NCBI GenBank assembly: GCA_016867055.1
Contig: VGKN01000089.1
Span: 1-6,644 of the forward strand
Source of the DNA: Candidatus Omnitrophota bacterium
Lineage (GTDB): Bacteria > Omnitrophota > Koll11 > VGKN01
Direction of reading: 5' to 3'
DNA: 6,644 nt
In this document: positions 1 through 6,644 of the stretch, in pieces
How positions within the stretch are numbered: the first letter of the stretch is position 1
Layout of the letters: each line of letters opens with the position of its first letter
The notes under the pieces: generated by a model
Seen by the model: the letters and a program-made list of their open reading frames with translations, nothing else
The model's database searches: none
What the model was told of the DNA's origin: nothing
Translations under genes and position numbers: made by a program

Positions 1-1
1 A

Positions 2-856
2 GCCTGCCTAATAGGAATATTTCAACATATAAAAGGAATAGGCATTGATTATGGGGATGGTTTGGTTAGAATACGAGGAACAGCCCTTGACCCCAATGAT
101 TACGCAATGCACTTAATCATTCTAATACCTATAACTATTGGCTTATTTTTTAATTACCGAAATATTATTGCTATGATTTTCCTACTCCTTAGCTTTATTT
201 TACTTGTGATAAATACCATTTTTACTTATTCCCGCGTAGGTATGATTTCTTTAGCCTTGATTTTAATTGTATCTCTTTTCAAAGTTATTTTTCAAAGACA
301 TAAAAAAGTATCTCCTCTAATTTTAATAGTAATTTCGCTTGTAATCTTAATTCCTTTTATACCATCACAATATTGGAAACGCGCTAAAACTATCTCAGAT
401 TTTAATGATTTTGCTATACAGGCTCGCCTTGATGTATGGGAAACAGGTATAGAGATGATAAAGGACCACCCTTTTATAGGTATAGGCCCTGGGTTATTTA
501 GATATGAATATCTTTTGCGGGCCTATATGAGTTCTGAGGAAAAAACACGCATTCCTTTGTTTTCCCATAACGCTTATATACAAATAGGTGCAGAGACAGG
601 TGTTTTTGGATTGCTATTTTTCCTTCTACTTCTATTTTTTAGTTGGCAGGATTTGAAAAAAGCAGAAAATAATTTTAAAGAAAGGAATGACTTATTGTAT
701 GCAGGTTTAGCGCTCAATTTAAGATTAGCCCTTCTTGGTTATTCAATCTGTGCTTTTTTTCTGACCCAGGCCTTTTTAACAATGCTATGGATTATCCTGC
801 CTTTGGCAGTTATTCTTAAAAAATTTTCTTTAGAGTTAGAAGATGGCACAAAATAG
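2..856 (+). CDS. O-antigen ligase / polymerase (Wzy_C-type) membrane protein, 5'-partial
   Basis: Inner-membrane protein of the O-antigen polymerase/ligase superfamily, which joins undecaprenyl-linked glycans to each other or to an acceptor on the periplasmic side. The frame is open from base 2, so the gene starts upstream of the window; a TTG at 62 is internal, because family-like sequence continues before it. Counting from base 2, 284 residues are visible. Family marks are RGTALDPNDYA (25-35), TYSRVG (75-80), ARLDVW (141-146), HPFIGIGPGLF (156-166), SHNAY (188-192) and AETGVFGL (197-204). Hydrophobic spans lie near 36-50, 55-72, 82-96, 105-121, 202-214, 240-258 and 260-272. The long hydrophilic stretch around 122-195 is the usual large periplasmic loop. 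The end overlaps the next gene by 14 nt, implying translational coupling. Sequence alone does not separate a polymerase (Wzy) from a ligase (WaaL) or a protein O-glycosylating ligase. Confidence 0.88.
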   Translation, partial: ACLIGIFQHIKGIGIDYGDGLVRIRGTALDPNDYAMHLIILIPITIGLFFNYRNIIAMIFLLLSFILLVINTIFTYSRVGMISLALILIVSLFKVIFQRHKKVSPLILIVISLVILIPFIPSQYWKRAKTISDFNDFAIQARLDVWETGIEMIKDHPFIGIGPGLFRYEYLLRAYMSSEEKTRIPLFSHNAYIQIGAETGVFGLLFFLLLLFFSWQDLKKAENNFKERNDLLYAGLALNLRLALLGYSICAFFLTQAFLTMLWIILPLAVILKKFSLELEDGTK

Positions 857-1979
857 GATAAAGATAGCACATATACTGGGTAGTCGCCTTGAAAGTCTCT
901 CGGGAGGAGACTTGGTAATTTTGAATCTGCTTAAATACTTAAACAGAAATATATTTGAACCGTATGTTATTAATTTCTTTGAGGAGAGAAGACCGGGCAT
1001 TCCCTTGATGGTTAAAGAAGCAAGGGAGCGAGGAATAAAAACGTTTATTGTTAATGCCAAAGGGAGGTTTGACCTTGGGACTGTCAGGCAGATAAAAAGA
1101 TTTATTGCTGAAAATAAAATAGATATCATTCATTGTCATGGCTATAAAGCCGATGTTATTTGTGCTCTGCTTCCGAAAAAACTCAACATCAAAAAAATAA
1201 CAACTTTACATGGTTGGTGGATAGGTAAAAGTATAAAACTGAAATTTTATAACTGGCTGGACCACTTAGCAATTAGAAATTTTGATAAAATTATGGTTGT
1301 TTCAGAACCGATGAAAATCGCCCTTATAAGAAGACATTTTCCACTTGAGAGAGTGATTTATATACCTAATGGGGTAGATTTAGATTGGATACATTCCGCT
1401 AATGGTGAACAAATTAGAGAAGAATTGAACTTAACCAAAGACATGTTCATAATAGGGATAATTGGTCGCCTTAGTAAAGAGAAGGGGCATAGATATCTTT
1501 TGATGGCACTTAAAGATATTCCTAGCGCAGTTTTATTAATAATCGGTAACGGCCCGCTTGAAAAACAGCTGAAGAAAATGGCTGTTAGATTAAAAATTAA
1601 GGAAAGAGTGATTTTCTTAGGATTTAGACATGATGTCAATAGTCTTATTGCAGCTATAGATATTTTTGTTTTACCCTCTCTAACCGAAGGCCTACCATTG
1701 GCACTCCTTGAAGCTATGGCTGCAGAGAAACCAATAATAGCAAGTAATGTTGGAGGTATACCTAACGTAATAAAAGATGGGGAAACTGGTATTTTAATCA
1801 AACCAAAAAATCCCACTTTGATAGAAAAAGCAATAATCCAACTGATAGATAAAAAAGACTTTGCTCATCAGATTGCGAGTAATGCAAAAAAATTAGTAGA
1901 AGACTCTTACTCTCTTAAAGCTACAACTAAAAGATATGAAGAAGTCTATTTTGAAGTCTTAAAAAGGCATTACAACTAA
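843..1979 (+). CDS. Glycosyltransferase family 4 (GT-B fold)
   Basis: Cytoplasmic retaining glycosyltransferase that moves a sugar from a nucleotide-sugar donor to a growing glycan; 378 residues, a normal full length. The N-terminal acceptor-side Rossmann domain (about 1-175) has the early GG loop (21-22), IIHCHGYKADV (95-105) and VVSEPMK (152-158). The C-terminal donor domain (about 178-350) has IPNGVD (174-179), GIIGRLSKEKGHRYLL (205-220), IGNGPLEKQL (234-243), FLGFRHDV (258-265) and the EX7E signature E282 to E290, followed by ASNVGGIP (300-307). An in-frame stop at 837-839 and the first ATG at 843 fix the start, so the gene overlaps the end of the Wzy-type gene by 14 nt. No strong Shine-Dalgarno precedes it, which fits coupling. 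There is no signal peptide or membrane span. Donor sugar and linkage cannot be read from the sequence; the family assignment is secure. Confidence 0.95.
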   Translation: MAQNRIKIAHILGSRLESLSGGDLVILNLLKYLNRNIFEPYVINFFEERRPGIPLMVKEARERGIKTFIVNAKGRFDLGTVRQIKRFIAENKIDIIHCHGYKADVICALLPKKLNIKKITTLHGWWIGKSIKLKFYNWLDHLAIRNFDKIMVVSEPMKIALIRRHFPLERVIYIPNGVDLDWIHSANGEQIREELNLTKDMFIIGIIGRLSKEKGHRYLLMALKDIPSAVLLIIGNGPLEKQLKKMAVRLKIKERVIFLGFRHDVNSLIAAIDIFVLPSLTEGLPLALLEAMAAEKPIIASNVGGIPNVIKDGETGILIKPKNPTLIEKAIIQLIDKKDFAHQIASNAKKLVEDSYSLKATTKRYEEVYFEVLKRHYN

Positions 1980-1997
1980 ATTATTGCTCTGCCTAAA

Positions 1998-2003
1998 AAG
2001 GAG
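1998..2003 (+). promoter_or_regulatory. Shine-Dalgarno-like AAGGAG, badly spaced
   Basis: A strong ribosome-binding core in the 46-nt gap after the GT4 gene, 22 nt ahead of the methyltransferase ATG at 2026, which is too far for normal initiation. It sits in a small inverted repeat (AAAGG/CCTTT, 1997-2008) with only a 2-nt loop. A stop at 2008-2010 in the methyltransferase frame rules out an earlier start. The closer AAGGG (2020-2024) is only 1 nt from the ATG. Which site is used, if either, is unclear. Confidence 0.25.
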
Positions 2004-2025
2004 CCTTTGAGAAAATAACAAGGGT

Positions 2026-2846
2026 ATGCTTAATTTTATTGAAAATTTATTAATTCTTTTTTTTGCTTGTAAGGGTCTTAAAAATAAAATAGCATTTACC
2101 TTTTATTTATTTTTGAATTTAATCAATAGGCTCAAAATTGTCAATGTAGGAAACAAAGATTTCAAAATAATACTTAATGATGCTACATTTTGGATAGGTT
2201 TATCTTCGGGCGAATTAGGCGCCTACATTGAAATATTTGTAAGAAAAATTTATGAACAAATTCCTGATTTTAAAGCAAAAAGCGGGGATGTTGTCATTGA
2301 TATAGGCAGTAGTATTGGCCTTTTTGCTATACGGCAAGCTTCTAGAGTAGGGCGTGTTGGGAAGGTCTGGGCTTTTGAGCCAAATCCGGTTGTCTTTAAC
2401 CGGTTGTTGAGAAATTTTAATGAAAATTGCATAACGAATGCAATTGCAGTTCAAAAAGCGGTAACATCAAAAACTGGAAAAATCAAATTTGGTTTTAATA
2501 GAGGAGTAACCCCGGAAAGCAAATTGATTCATTCAGAGGAATTACACAATAAAGAGATGAACGTCGTCTTAGACGTTGAATGCATAACCCTGGATGATTT
2601 CACTATTAAAAATAATATTGAGAAAATAAATCTTCTTAAGATAGATGCGGAGGGAGAAGAATATGAGGTCTTAAGGGGGCATTGGAAAGAACTTTGATTA
2701 TCACAGAAAAGATAGTTTTAGAATATCATGGTGAAGAGATGAAAGAAAAAACTATTCAATTGCTTAGAGATAAAAATTTCCAATTGGTTTTAGAAAACAA
2801 TAAAGATCGCGTTTTATATTTAAAAAAGATAATAAATGATAAGTAA
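2026..2846 (+). pseudogene. FkbM-family SAM-dependent methyltransferase, broken by a -1 frameshift
   Basis: Class I methyltransferase of the FkbM type, expected to O-methylate a sugar hydroxyl in the glycan. The first frame (2026-2697, 223 residues) has SAM motif I VIDIGSSIG (90-98), acidic loop AFEPNP (116-121, E118) and the FkbM signature LLKIDAEGEEYEVLRG (203-218). It then falls into an unrelated HWKEL and a TGA. Family-like sequence resumes in the frame one base back: after GGG (2677-2679), re-reading one G gives ALERTLIITEKIVLEYHG and then about 37 more residues to TAA at 2844-2846. One extra G in the five-G run restores a continuous 273-residue protein of ordinary family length. The restored stop overlaps the GT9 start by 11 nt, like the 14-nt overlap at 843-856, which supports this as the ancestral end. 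A stop at 2008-2010 makes ATG 2026 the first start; its ribosome site is poor. It may be a true mutation, a sequencing error or slippage-controlled. The family call is firm; present function is not. Confidence 0.85.
2675..2679 (+). other. Frameshift site: G5 run
   Basis: Five consecutive Gs in the methyltransferase gene, read in frame as AGG GGG CAT. With six Gs the reading becomes AGG GGG GCA, giving R-G-A-L-E-R, and the C-terminal FkbM sequence follows without interruption. A ribosome slipping back one base on the GGG codon would give the same product. Five Gs is short for a phase-variable tract, so an indel or a sequencing error is the simpler reading. Confidence 0.75.
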
Positions 2847-3921
2847 GTATAAAAAAACTCTTGTTATTTCATTACAGGGTATAGGTGATTTGCTTTTGAC
2901 CACACCGCTTTTGCGCGGTATTAAAGAGAACATCCCAGAATCAAAACTATCGGTTTTGACTTTCAAAGCCAATAAGGATATATTATCCGATAATCCCTAT
3001 GTTGATGATATGATTTTAGTTGACCCGACGAGTTTCGTCAGTATTTTAAAGGTGTTATTTGAACTACGCGAGAGACATTTTGATTTAACTATCTGTGCCT
3101 ATCCTAGCGGATTGCGCTCAGCATTTTTAGGATACTTAAGTGGTGCGCCTACGAGATTTGGACAGGGTTTATCGCTTTTTAATAAATATCATTGGCTTTT
3201 TACAAAACAAACGCCGATAACAGAAGTCAAGCATGCTATTCTGATGAATTTGGATTTTTTAAGGCTTTTAAATATAGATAGTGAAGGGTTAAATTACGAT
3301 TTAACTTTGAATTTGGATAAAAAAGATAAAAAATTTGCTTCAGAATTTTTGAATAACAGCAATGTCAGCGATGAAGATTTATTAATAACAATTCACATTG
3401 GTGGAGGTAAGGATAAGGCTTGGTCAAAAGAAAGATTTGCTCAAATTGCCGATGAATTAATAGAAAGATATGGGGCAAGAATTTTATTTCTGGGTAGCAA
3501 AAAAGAATTTCCTGCGGTAAATTCAATTATACAATTAATGAAAAATAAATCTTTAAATTTGGTAAGTAAAACAACTCTAATGCAAATGGCAGCATTGTTA
3601 GAAAAATCTCATCTTTTAATATGCAATAATTCAGGACCAATGCATATTGCTGCTGCTTTAAAAATCCCAACCATAAGTATTTCTGGTCCTGTTGACCCTA
3701 GGATTCATAGACCATGGGGTCAAAACCACATTGTCCTACAAAAAGCGTTAGAATGTAGTCCCTGTTATTATCCATTTTTTAGAGATACATTAGAAGAAAC
3801 AAAATCAAAGAATAGATGGTTTGGAAAAAGGCTTATATGCAAGACAAATGATTTTAAATGCTTAGCTTCTATCAGCATAAACGATGTATTAAAAGCGGTA
3901 GAGACTTTATTACTTTATTAA
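2836..3921 (+). CDS. Glycosyltransferase family 9 (heptosyltransferase-like)
   Basis: Cytoplasmic GT-B glycosyltransferase of the ADP-heptose:LPS heptosyltransferase family, which adds heptose or a related sugar to a lipid-linked core or glycan; 361 residues, near the usual length. The N-terminal domain opens with VISLQGIGDLLLTTPLL (10-26); D18 matches the family's conserved catalytic Asp. The donor domain starts with HIGGGKDKAW (187-196) and carries NNSGPMHIAAAL (264-275) and SISGPVDPRIHRPWG (281-295). A TAA at 2833-2835 immediately before the ATG fixes the start. It lies inside the restored end of the methyltransferase gene (11-nt overlap), suggesting coupling; no clear Shine-Dalgarno is seen. 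The C-terminus keeps the cysteines common in one GT9 branch (C307, C310, C335, C342), but C310 and C335 are separated by a long spacer. The donor need not be ADP-heptose, since GT9 members in glycan loci vary. Confidence 0.93.
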   Translation: MISKYKKTLVISLQGIGDLLLTTPLLRGIKENIPESKLSVLTFKANKDILSDNPYVDDMILVDPTSFVSILKVLFELRERHFDLTICAYPSGLRSAFLGYLSGAPTRFGQGLSLFNKYHWLFTKQTPITEVKHAILMNLDFLRLLNIDSEGLNYDLTLNLDKKDKKFASEFLNNSNVSDEDLLITIHIGGGKDKAWSKERFAQIADELIERYGARILFLGSKKEFPAVNSIIQLMKNKSLNLVSKTTLMQMAALLEKSHLLICNNSGPMHIAAALKIPTISISGPVDPRIHRPWGQNHIVLQKALECSPCYYPFFRDTLEETKSKNRWFGKRLICKTNDFKCLASISINDVLKAVETLLLY

Positions 3922-3936
3922 AAAATAGTTGAAGAT

Positions 3937-5622
3937 ATGCGGAAAGTCAAAACCATTTTCCTTTTAGGTATTTTTTACCTATTATCTTTAAATAATTGTT
4001 ATTCTAAAGACGATATTGCAATTTTTCCTAAACCTAAAAAAATCATATATAAAAATTTTGAAATAATCTTAACAACTAATTGGTGGATTACATATAATAA
4101 AGATAATAAAAAATTGTTTTTGACAACTTATTTAAGTCAAAGGTTATCAGAAAATTTCAAGTTAACCCTGCCCAAAGTAAAACTAAGTTTGCTATCTAAA
4201 GGAAAATATATAATACTTGGCACAATACAAGACGATTTAATAAAAGAGGTATTAAAAAAAGAAAAAATAGATATATCGGAACTCGTAAATCCAGAAGGAT
4301 ATTTATTGGATATTTCTGACAATCGTATTTTAATAACTGGAAATGAACCCGCCGGTATATTTTATGGAATTCAAGCTTTATTACAATTAGTAAAAAGAAA
4401 AGGTAATCAGATCATTGTTCCTGCTGTCAAAATCGTTGATTATCCTAAAGCTAAATTTAGAGGAGTATATATTTTAGATGTTGATTTGAGCAGGATTAAA
4501 AGCCAACTTGATATGATTGCAAAACTTAAAATGAATATTGCATTGTTAGGAAGCCAAAAATATTTTCGGTTAAATGATAGAAATTATCAACAAGAATTTA
4601 AGGAGATTTTTTCATATGCGCGCGAGCGATTTATTGAGCCAATTCCTGACCTTGGAACTTTTGGTGCAGGGGAACCAGTGCTTTTTAATGACCTATTTGC
4701 TGCTGAGGGAATTTGGATAGAAGATGAACATTTCAAATTTATAAATGATGAGGCGGTACCCGTAAACCCAACAAAGCACACTTTAATTAATGTAATTAGA
4801 AGTGGAGATTCTAATATTGTAATAGAAAGTTTGGATAAGACAAAAATTTATAAAGAAAAATTAGATTACAGAATAATTGAAGGCAGTATTTCTTATCCCT
4901 ATTCAATTGACAATCAACCCACAAAAATATTAAGAAAACCAAACGGAAACATTAAAAATGGGGAAGAGGTACTAGTAAGTTATGATTATGTAGAGAATAA
5001 ATGTGCATCTTGGGCACCATGGAGTGTACCCTATTGCCCTTCATCGGAGCGGACCTATGAAATTATGTTTGGTGCTTTAGAAAATGTAATTCAGGTTTTA
5101 AACCCTCATTATATTAGCGTAGGTCACGATGAAATTAGAGGGTTAAACAGGGACTCAAGGTGTAAAAAAAGAAATCTGACAAACGCTCAAGTTTTAGCGG
5201 ATGAGGTAAATAGATTAAATGATTTCGTCAAATCCATCAATCCAAATATTAGATTATTAATGTGGGATGATATGCTAAATCCTTGGCATAATGGTGGAGA
5301 TAAAGATTATCAGGTACAATTCGGCGGCATTCCAGGAAAGACATCAGATGCTATAGATTTAATACCTAAGGATATGATTATTATGATATGGTGGTATGAT
5401 GCAAATGATTCGTTGAATAAAATGAAAAACAGTCCAGGTTTTTTTGAGACCAAAGGATTTGACTATTTAGTCGCTGGATATAAGGACAAGAAGAATATTA
5501 AAGATTGGGTAGAGTTAATTAGGGATAAAAAGAAATCTTTGGGTATAATAACGACTACATGGGATGGTTGGGAAAATAATATAGAAGGAATAAAATATAC
5601 CGCTGAGATGGGATGGTATTAG
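3937..5622 (+). CDS. Exported GH20-like protein (beta-N-acetylhexosaminidase type) with a large insert
   Basis: Probable exported exo-hydrolase of terminal beta-linked N-acetylhexosamine; 561 residues. An N-terminal signal peptide (about 1-23) has a basic start and a hydrophobic core; C21 lacks a good lipobox (LNNC). The GH20 N-terminal alpha/beta domain covers about 28-165: FPKPKKIIY (30-38) and GYLLDISDNRILITGNEPAG (121-140), then FYGIQALLQLV. The barrel begins at IVDYPKAKFRGVYILD (166-181), keeping the substrate-binding Arg position (R175), followed by KLKMN (196-200). YARERFIEPIPDL (227-239) matches the strand that normally ends in P-G-H, but here reads GTFGAGE, so the usual His is missing. 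A beta-rich insert occupies about 256-357. The catalytic Asp-Glu pair is H397-D398-E399 in YISVGHDEIRG. MWDD (442-445), IWW (484-486) and TTTWDGWENN (539-548) follow. It starts 15 nt after the GT9 stop at the first in-frame ATG. Activity is uncertain given the divergence. Confidence 0.82.
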   Translation: MRKVKTIFLLGIFYLLSLNNCYSKDDIAIFPKPKKIIYKNFEIILTTNWWITYNKDNKKLFLTTYLSQRLSENFKLTLPKVKLSLLSKGKYIILGTIQDDLIKEVLKKEKIDISELVNPEGYLLDISDNRILITGNEPAGIFYGIQALLQLVKRKGNQIIVPAVKIVDYPKAKFRGVYILDVDLSRIKSQLDMIAKLKMNIALLGSQKYFRLNDRNYQQEFKEIFSYARERFIEPIPDLGTFGAGEPVLFNDLFAAEGIWIEDEHFKFINDEAVPVNPTKHTLINVIRSGDSNIVIESLDKTKIYKEKLDYRIIEGSISYPYSIDNQPTKILRKPNGNIKNGEEVLVSYDYVENKCASWAPWSVPYCPSSERTYEIMFGALENVIQVLNPHYISVGHDEIRGLNRDSRCKKRNLTNAQVLADEVNRLNDFVKSINPNIRLLMWDDMLNPWHNGGDKDYQVQFGGIPGKTSDAIDLIPKDMIIMIWWYDANDSLNKMKNSPGFFETKGFDYLVAGYKDKKNIKDWVELIRDKKKSLGIITTTWDGWENNIEGIKYTAEMGWY

Positions 5623-6644
5623 ATGGCACAACTATTTTTTTGGTTTCCATTATCATTAATTATATTAAGTTACTTTGGCTATCCAATTATTTTGACTTTT
5701 CTTGTTTATTTCAAGAAGAAGCCATATGAAAAAGAAAAGATCGAGTCGGATATAACATTGCTTATTCCAGCGCATAATGAGGAAAAGGTTATAAAAGAAA
5801 AAATGGAGAATTCGCTTTCTTTAGATTATCCTAAGGATAAATTTGAGATTTTGTTAATTTTAGATGAATGTACCGATAGGACAAAAGAAATTGCCGAACA
5901 ATATGTTGATAGAGGCATAAAGATAATTGAGCAGAAACCCCGAAGAGGGAAAATGGCGGCTTTGAATTTGGCGATTCCTCAAGCAAAGGGTGAGATATTA
6001 ATTTTTACCGATGCCAATTCAATGTATGAAAAGGATGCTATAAAAAAATTGGTTCGTAATTTTGCGGATGAAAGAATAGGATGTGTATGTGGTGAGTTAA
6101 AATATATTAGCGGGACTTCAGTAGGAGAAGGTGAAAATCTTTACTGGAAGTACGAAAAATTTCTAAAGACAAAGGAAAGCCAATTACAATCTCTATTAGT
6201 AGTTAATGGCTCAATTTACGCGATTAGGAAGAGGTTATACGAGCCGATTGATGAGACTCTTGCCGATGATTTTGTAAATCCGATGAGAATAGCAAGACAA
6301 GGTTATGGCTTAGTTTATGAACCAGAGGCGATAACAGTTGAAAAAGCAGCCGAAACCACAAAAGATGAATTCAATCAAAAAATCCGAATAACCTCTCAGG
6401 GGCTTAAAGCCAGTTTTGCGATATGGAAAACTATATTCTCTTCCAGTTCGCTACGAATATCTCAATTTATATTTCATAAATTTATAAGATGGTTTGTGTG
6501 TCTATTTTTGATTATAATACTTGTTTCCAATCTATTCCTTTTAGACCATTGGTTCTATCAAGTTACACTTTTCGGGCAAATATTATTTTATCTATTTGCT
6601 TTAATCGGATATTTATTGACGAAGAAAGGCATTAAGATTAAAAT
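5623..6644 (+). CDS. Membrane-anchored glycosyltransferase family 2, 3'-partial
   Basis: Inner-membrane GT-A glycosyltransferase resembling the synthase-type GT2 enzymes; 340 residues are visible and the frame is open at the window end. An N-terminal span (about 4-29) precedes the catalytic domain: LLIPAHNEEKV (46-56), LLILDECTDRTKEI (77-90, D81), RRGKMAALNLAI (107-118), FTDANSM (128-134, a D-A-N version of the DXD metal site), NGSIYAIRK (195-203), LADDFVNP (213-220, putative catalytic Asp region) and QKIRIT (252-257) at the Q-x-x-R-W position, with Ile in place of Trp. Two C-terminal spans follow (about 287-306 and 311-330). The ATG directly follows the TAG of the GH20-like gene in the same frame, so no earlier start is possible. 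No good Shine-Dalgarno is visible; termination-reinitiation is likely. Donor sugar and processivity cannot be told. Confidence 0.93.
   Translation, partial: MAQLFFWFPLSLIILSYFGYPIILTFLVYFKKKPYEKEKIESDITLLIPAHNEEKVIKEKMENSLSLDYPKDKFEILLILDECTDRTKEIAEQYVDRGIKIIEQKPRRGKMAALNLAIPQAKGEILIFTDANSMYEKDAIKKLVRNFADERIGCVCGELKYISGTSVGEGENLYWKYEKFLKTKESQLQSLLVVNGSIYAIRKRLYEPIDETLADDFVNPMRIARQGYGLVYEPEAITVEKAAETTKDEFNQKIRITSQGLKASFAIWKTIFSSSSLRISQFIFHKFIRWFVCLFLIIILVSNLFLLDHWFYQVTLFGQILFYLFALIGYLLTKKGIKIK

Noticed and set aside
62..64. TTG as the start of the Wzy/WaaL-type gene
   Set aside because: The same frame is open back to base 2 with plausible membrane-protein sequence, so the TTG is an internal Leu codon and the gene is cut by the window edge.
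836..1139. Two antisense reading frames opposite the start of the GT4 gene
   Set aside because: They mirror a well-supported coding region, have no recognisable motif, and no separate promoter or ribosome site is seen.
1358..1816. 152-codon antisense reading frame opposite the GT4 donor domain
   Set aside because: It lies wholly opposite conserved GT4 motifs; its composition is what the complementary strand of this gene would give.
1997..2008. Inverted repeat AAAGG/CCTTT as a terminator
   Set aside because: Five A/T-rich base pairs with a 2-nt loop and no following T run cannot form a credible intrinsic terminator.
2057..2064. T8 run early in the methyltransferase gene as a phase-variation tract
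   Set aside because: The frame is consistent on both sides of it, and such runs are expected in DNA this AT-rich.
2215..2454. Antisense reading frames within the methyltransferase gene
   Set aside because: They are opposite the conserved SAM-binding region and show no independent coding signal.
3982..3999. Lipoprotein lipobox in the GH20-like signal peptide (C21)
   Set aside because: The residues before the Cys are L-N-N, and Asn at the -1 position does not fit the usual Gly/Ala/Ser; an ordinary Sec signal peptide is more likely.
4600..4720. Nested 34-codon frame (ATG 4616 to TAG 4718-4720) with a well-spaced AAGGAG at 4600-4605, inside the GH20-like gene
   Set aside because: The ribosome site is good, but AAGGAG encodes part of the conserved lead-in to the YARERFIEPIPDL strand. 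The peptide has no recognisable feature, so chance is the best explanation.
4137..4781. Antisense reading frames opposite the GH20-like gene
   Set aside because: Short, without motifs, and opposite a gene with clear family sequence.

Overview
This AT-rich window (about one third G+C by eye) is a slice of a cell-surface polysaccharide or glycolipid assembly locus. All six genes are on the + strand and packed head to tail: the ends overlap, touch, or lie at most 46 nt apart. An O-antigen ligase/polymerase-type membrane protein, a GT9 (heptosyltransferase-type) enzyme and an exported hydrolase point to a diderm (outer-membrane) bacterium. The low G+C and the GH20-like protein would suit an uncultivated lineage such as Omnitrophota, but that placement is a guess from style, not from a marker gene.

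Layout: 2-856 is the 3' part of a Wzy/WaaL-type multi-span protein (5' end outside the window). 843-1979 is a GT4 glycosyltransferase overlapping it by 14 nt. 2026-2846 is an FkbM-type SAM methyltransferase broken by a -1 frameshift in a run of five Gs (2675-2679). 2836-3921 is a GT9 glycosyltransferase that overlaps the restored end of the methyltransferase. 3937-5622 is an exported GH20-like (beta-N-acetylhexosaminidase-type) protein with a large beta-rich insert. 5623-6644 is a membrane-anchored GT2 glycosyltransferase, starting directly after the GH20 stop codon and running off the 3' end.

Inferred joint role: the GT4, GT9 and GT2 enzymes build a glycan on a carrier on the cytoplasmic side, the FkbM enzyme would O-methylate a sugar, the Wzy/WaaL protein polymerises or ligates the exported chain, and the GH20-like protein acts outside the inner membrane as a trimming or editing hydrolase. 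No promoter, terminator, RNA gene, mobile element or CRISPR array is visible. No gene-free stretch exceeds 300 bases; the longest gap, 1980-2025, is 46 nt. The best leads are the frameshift in the methyltransferase and the unusual GH20-like protein abutting a GT2 gene.
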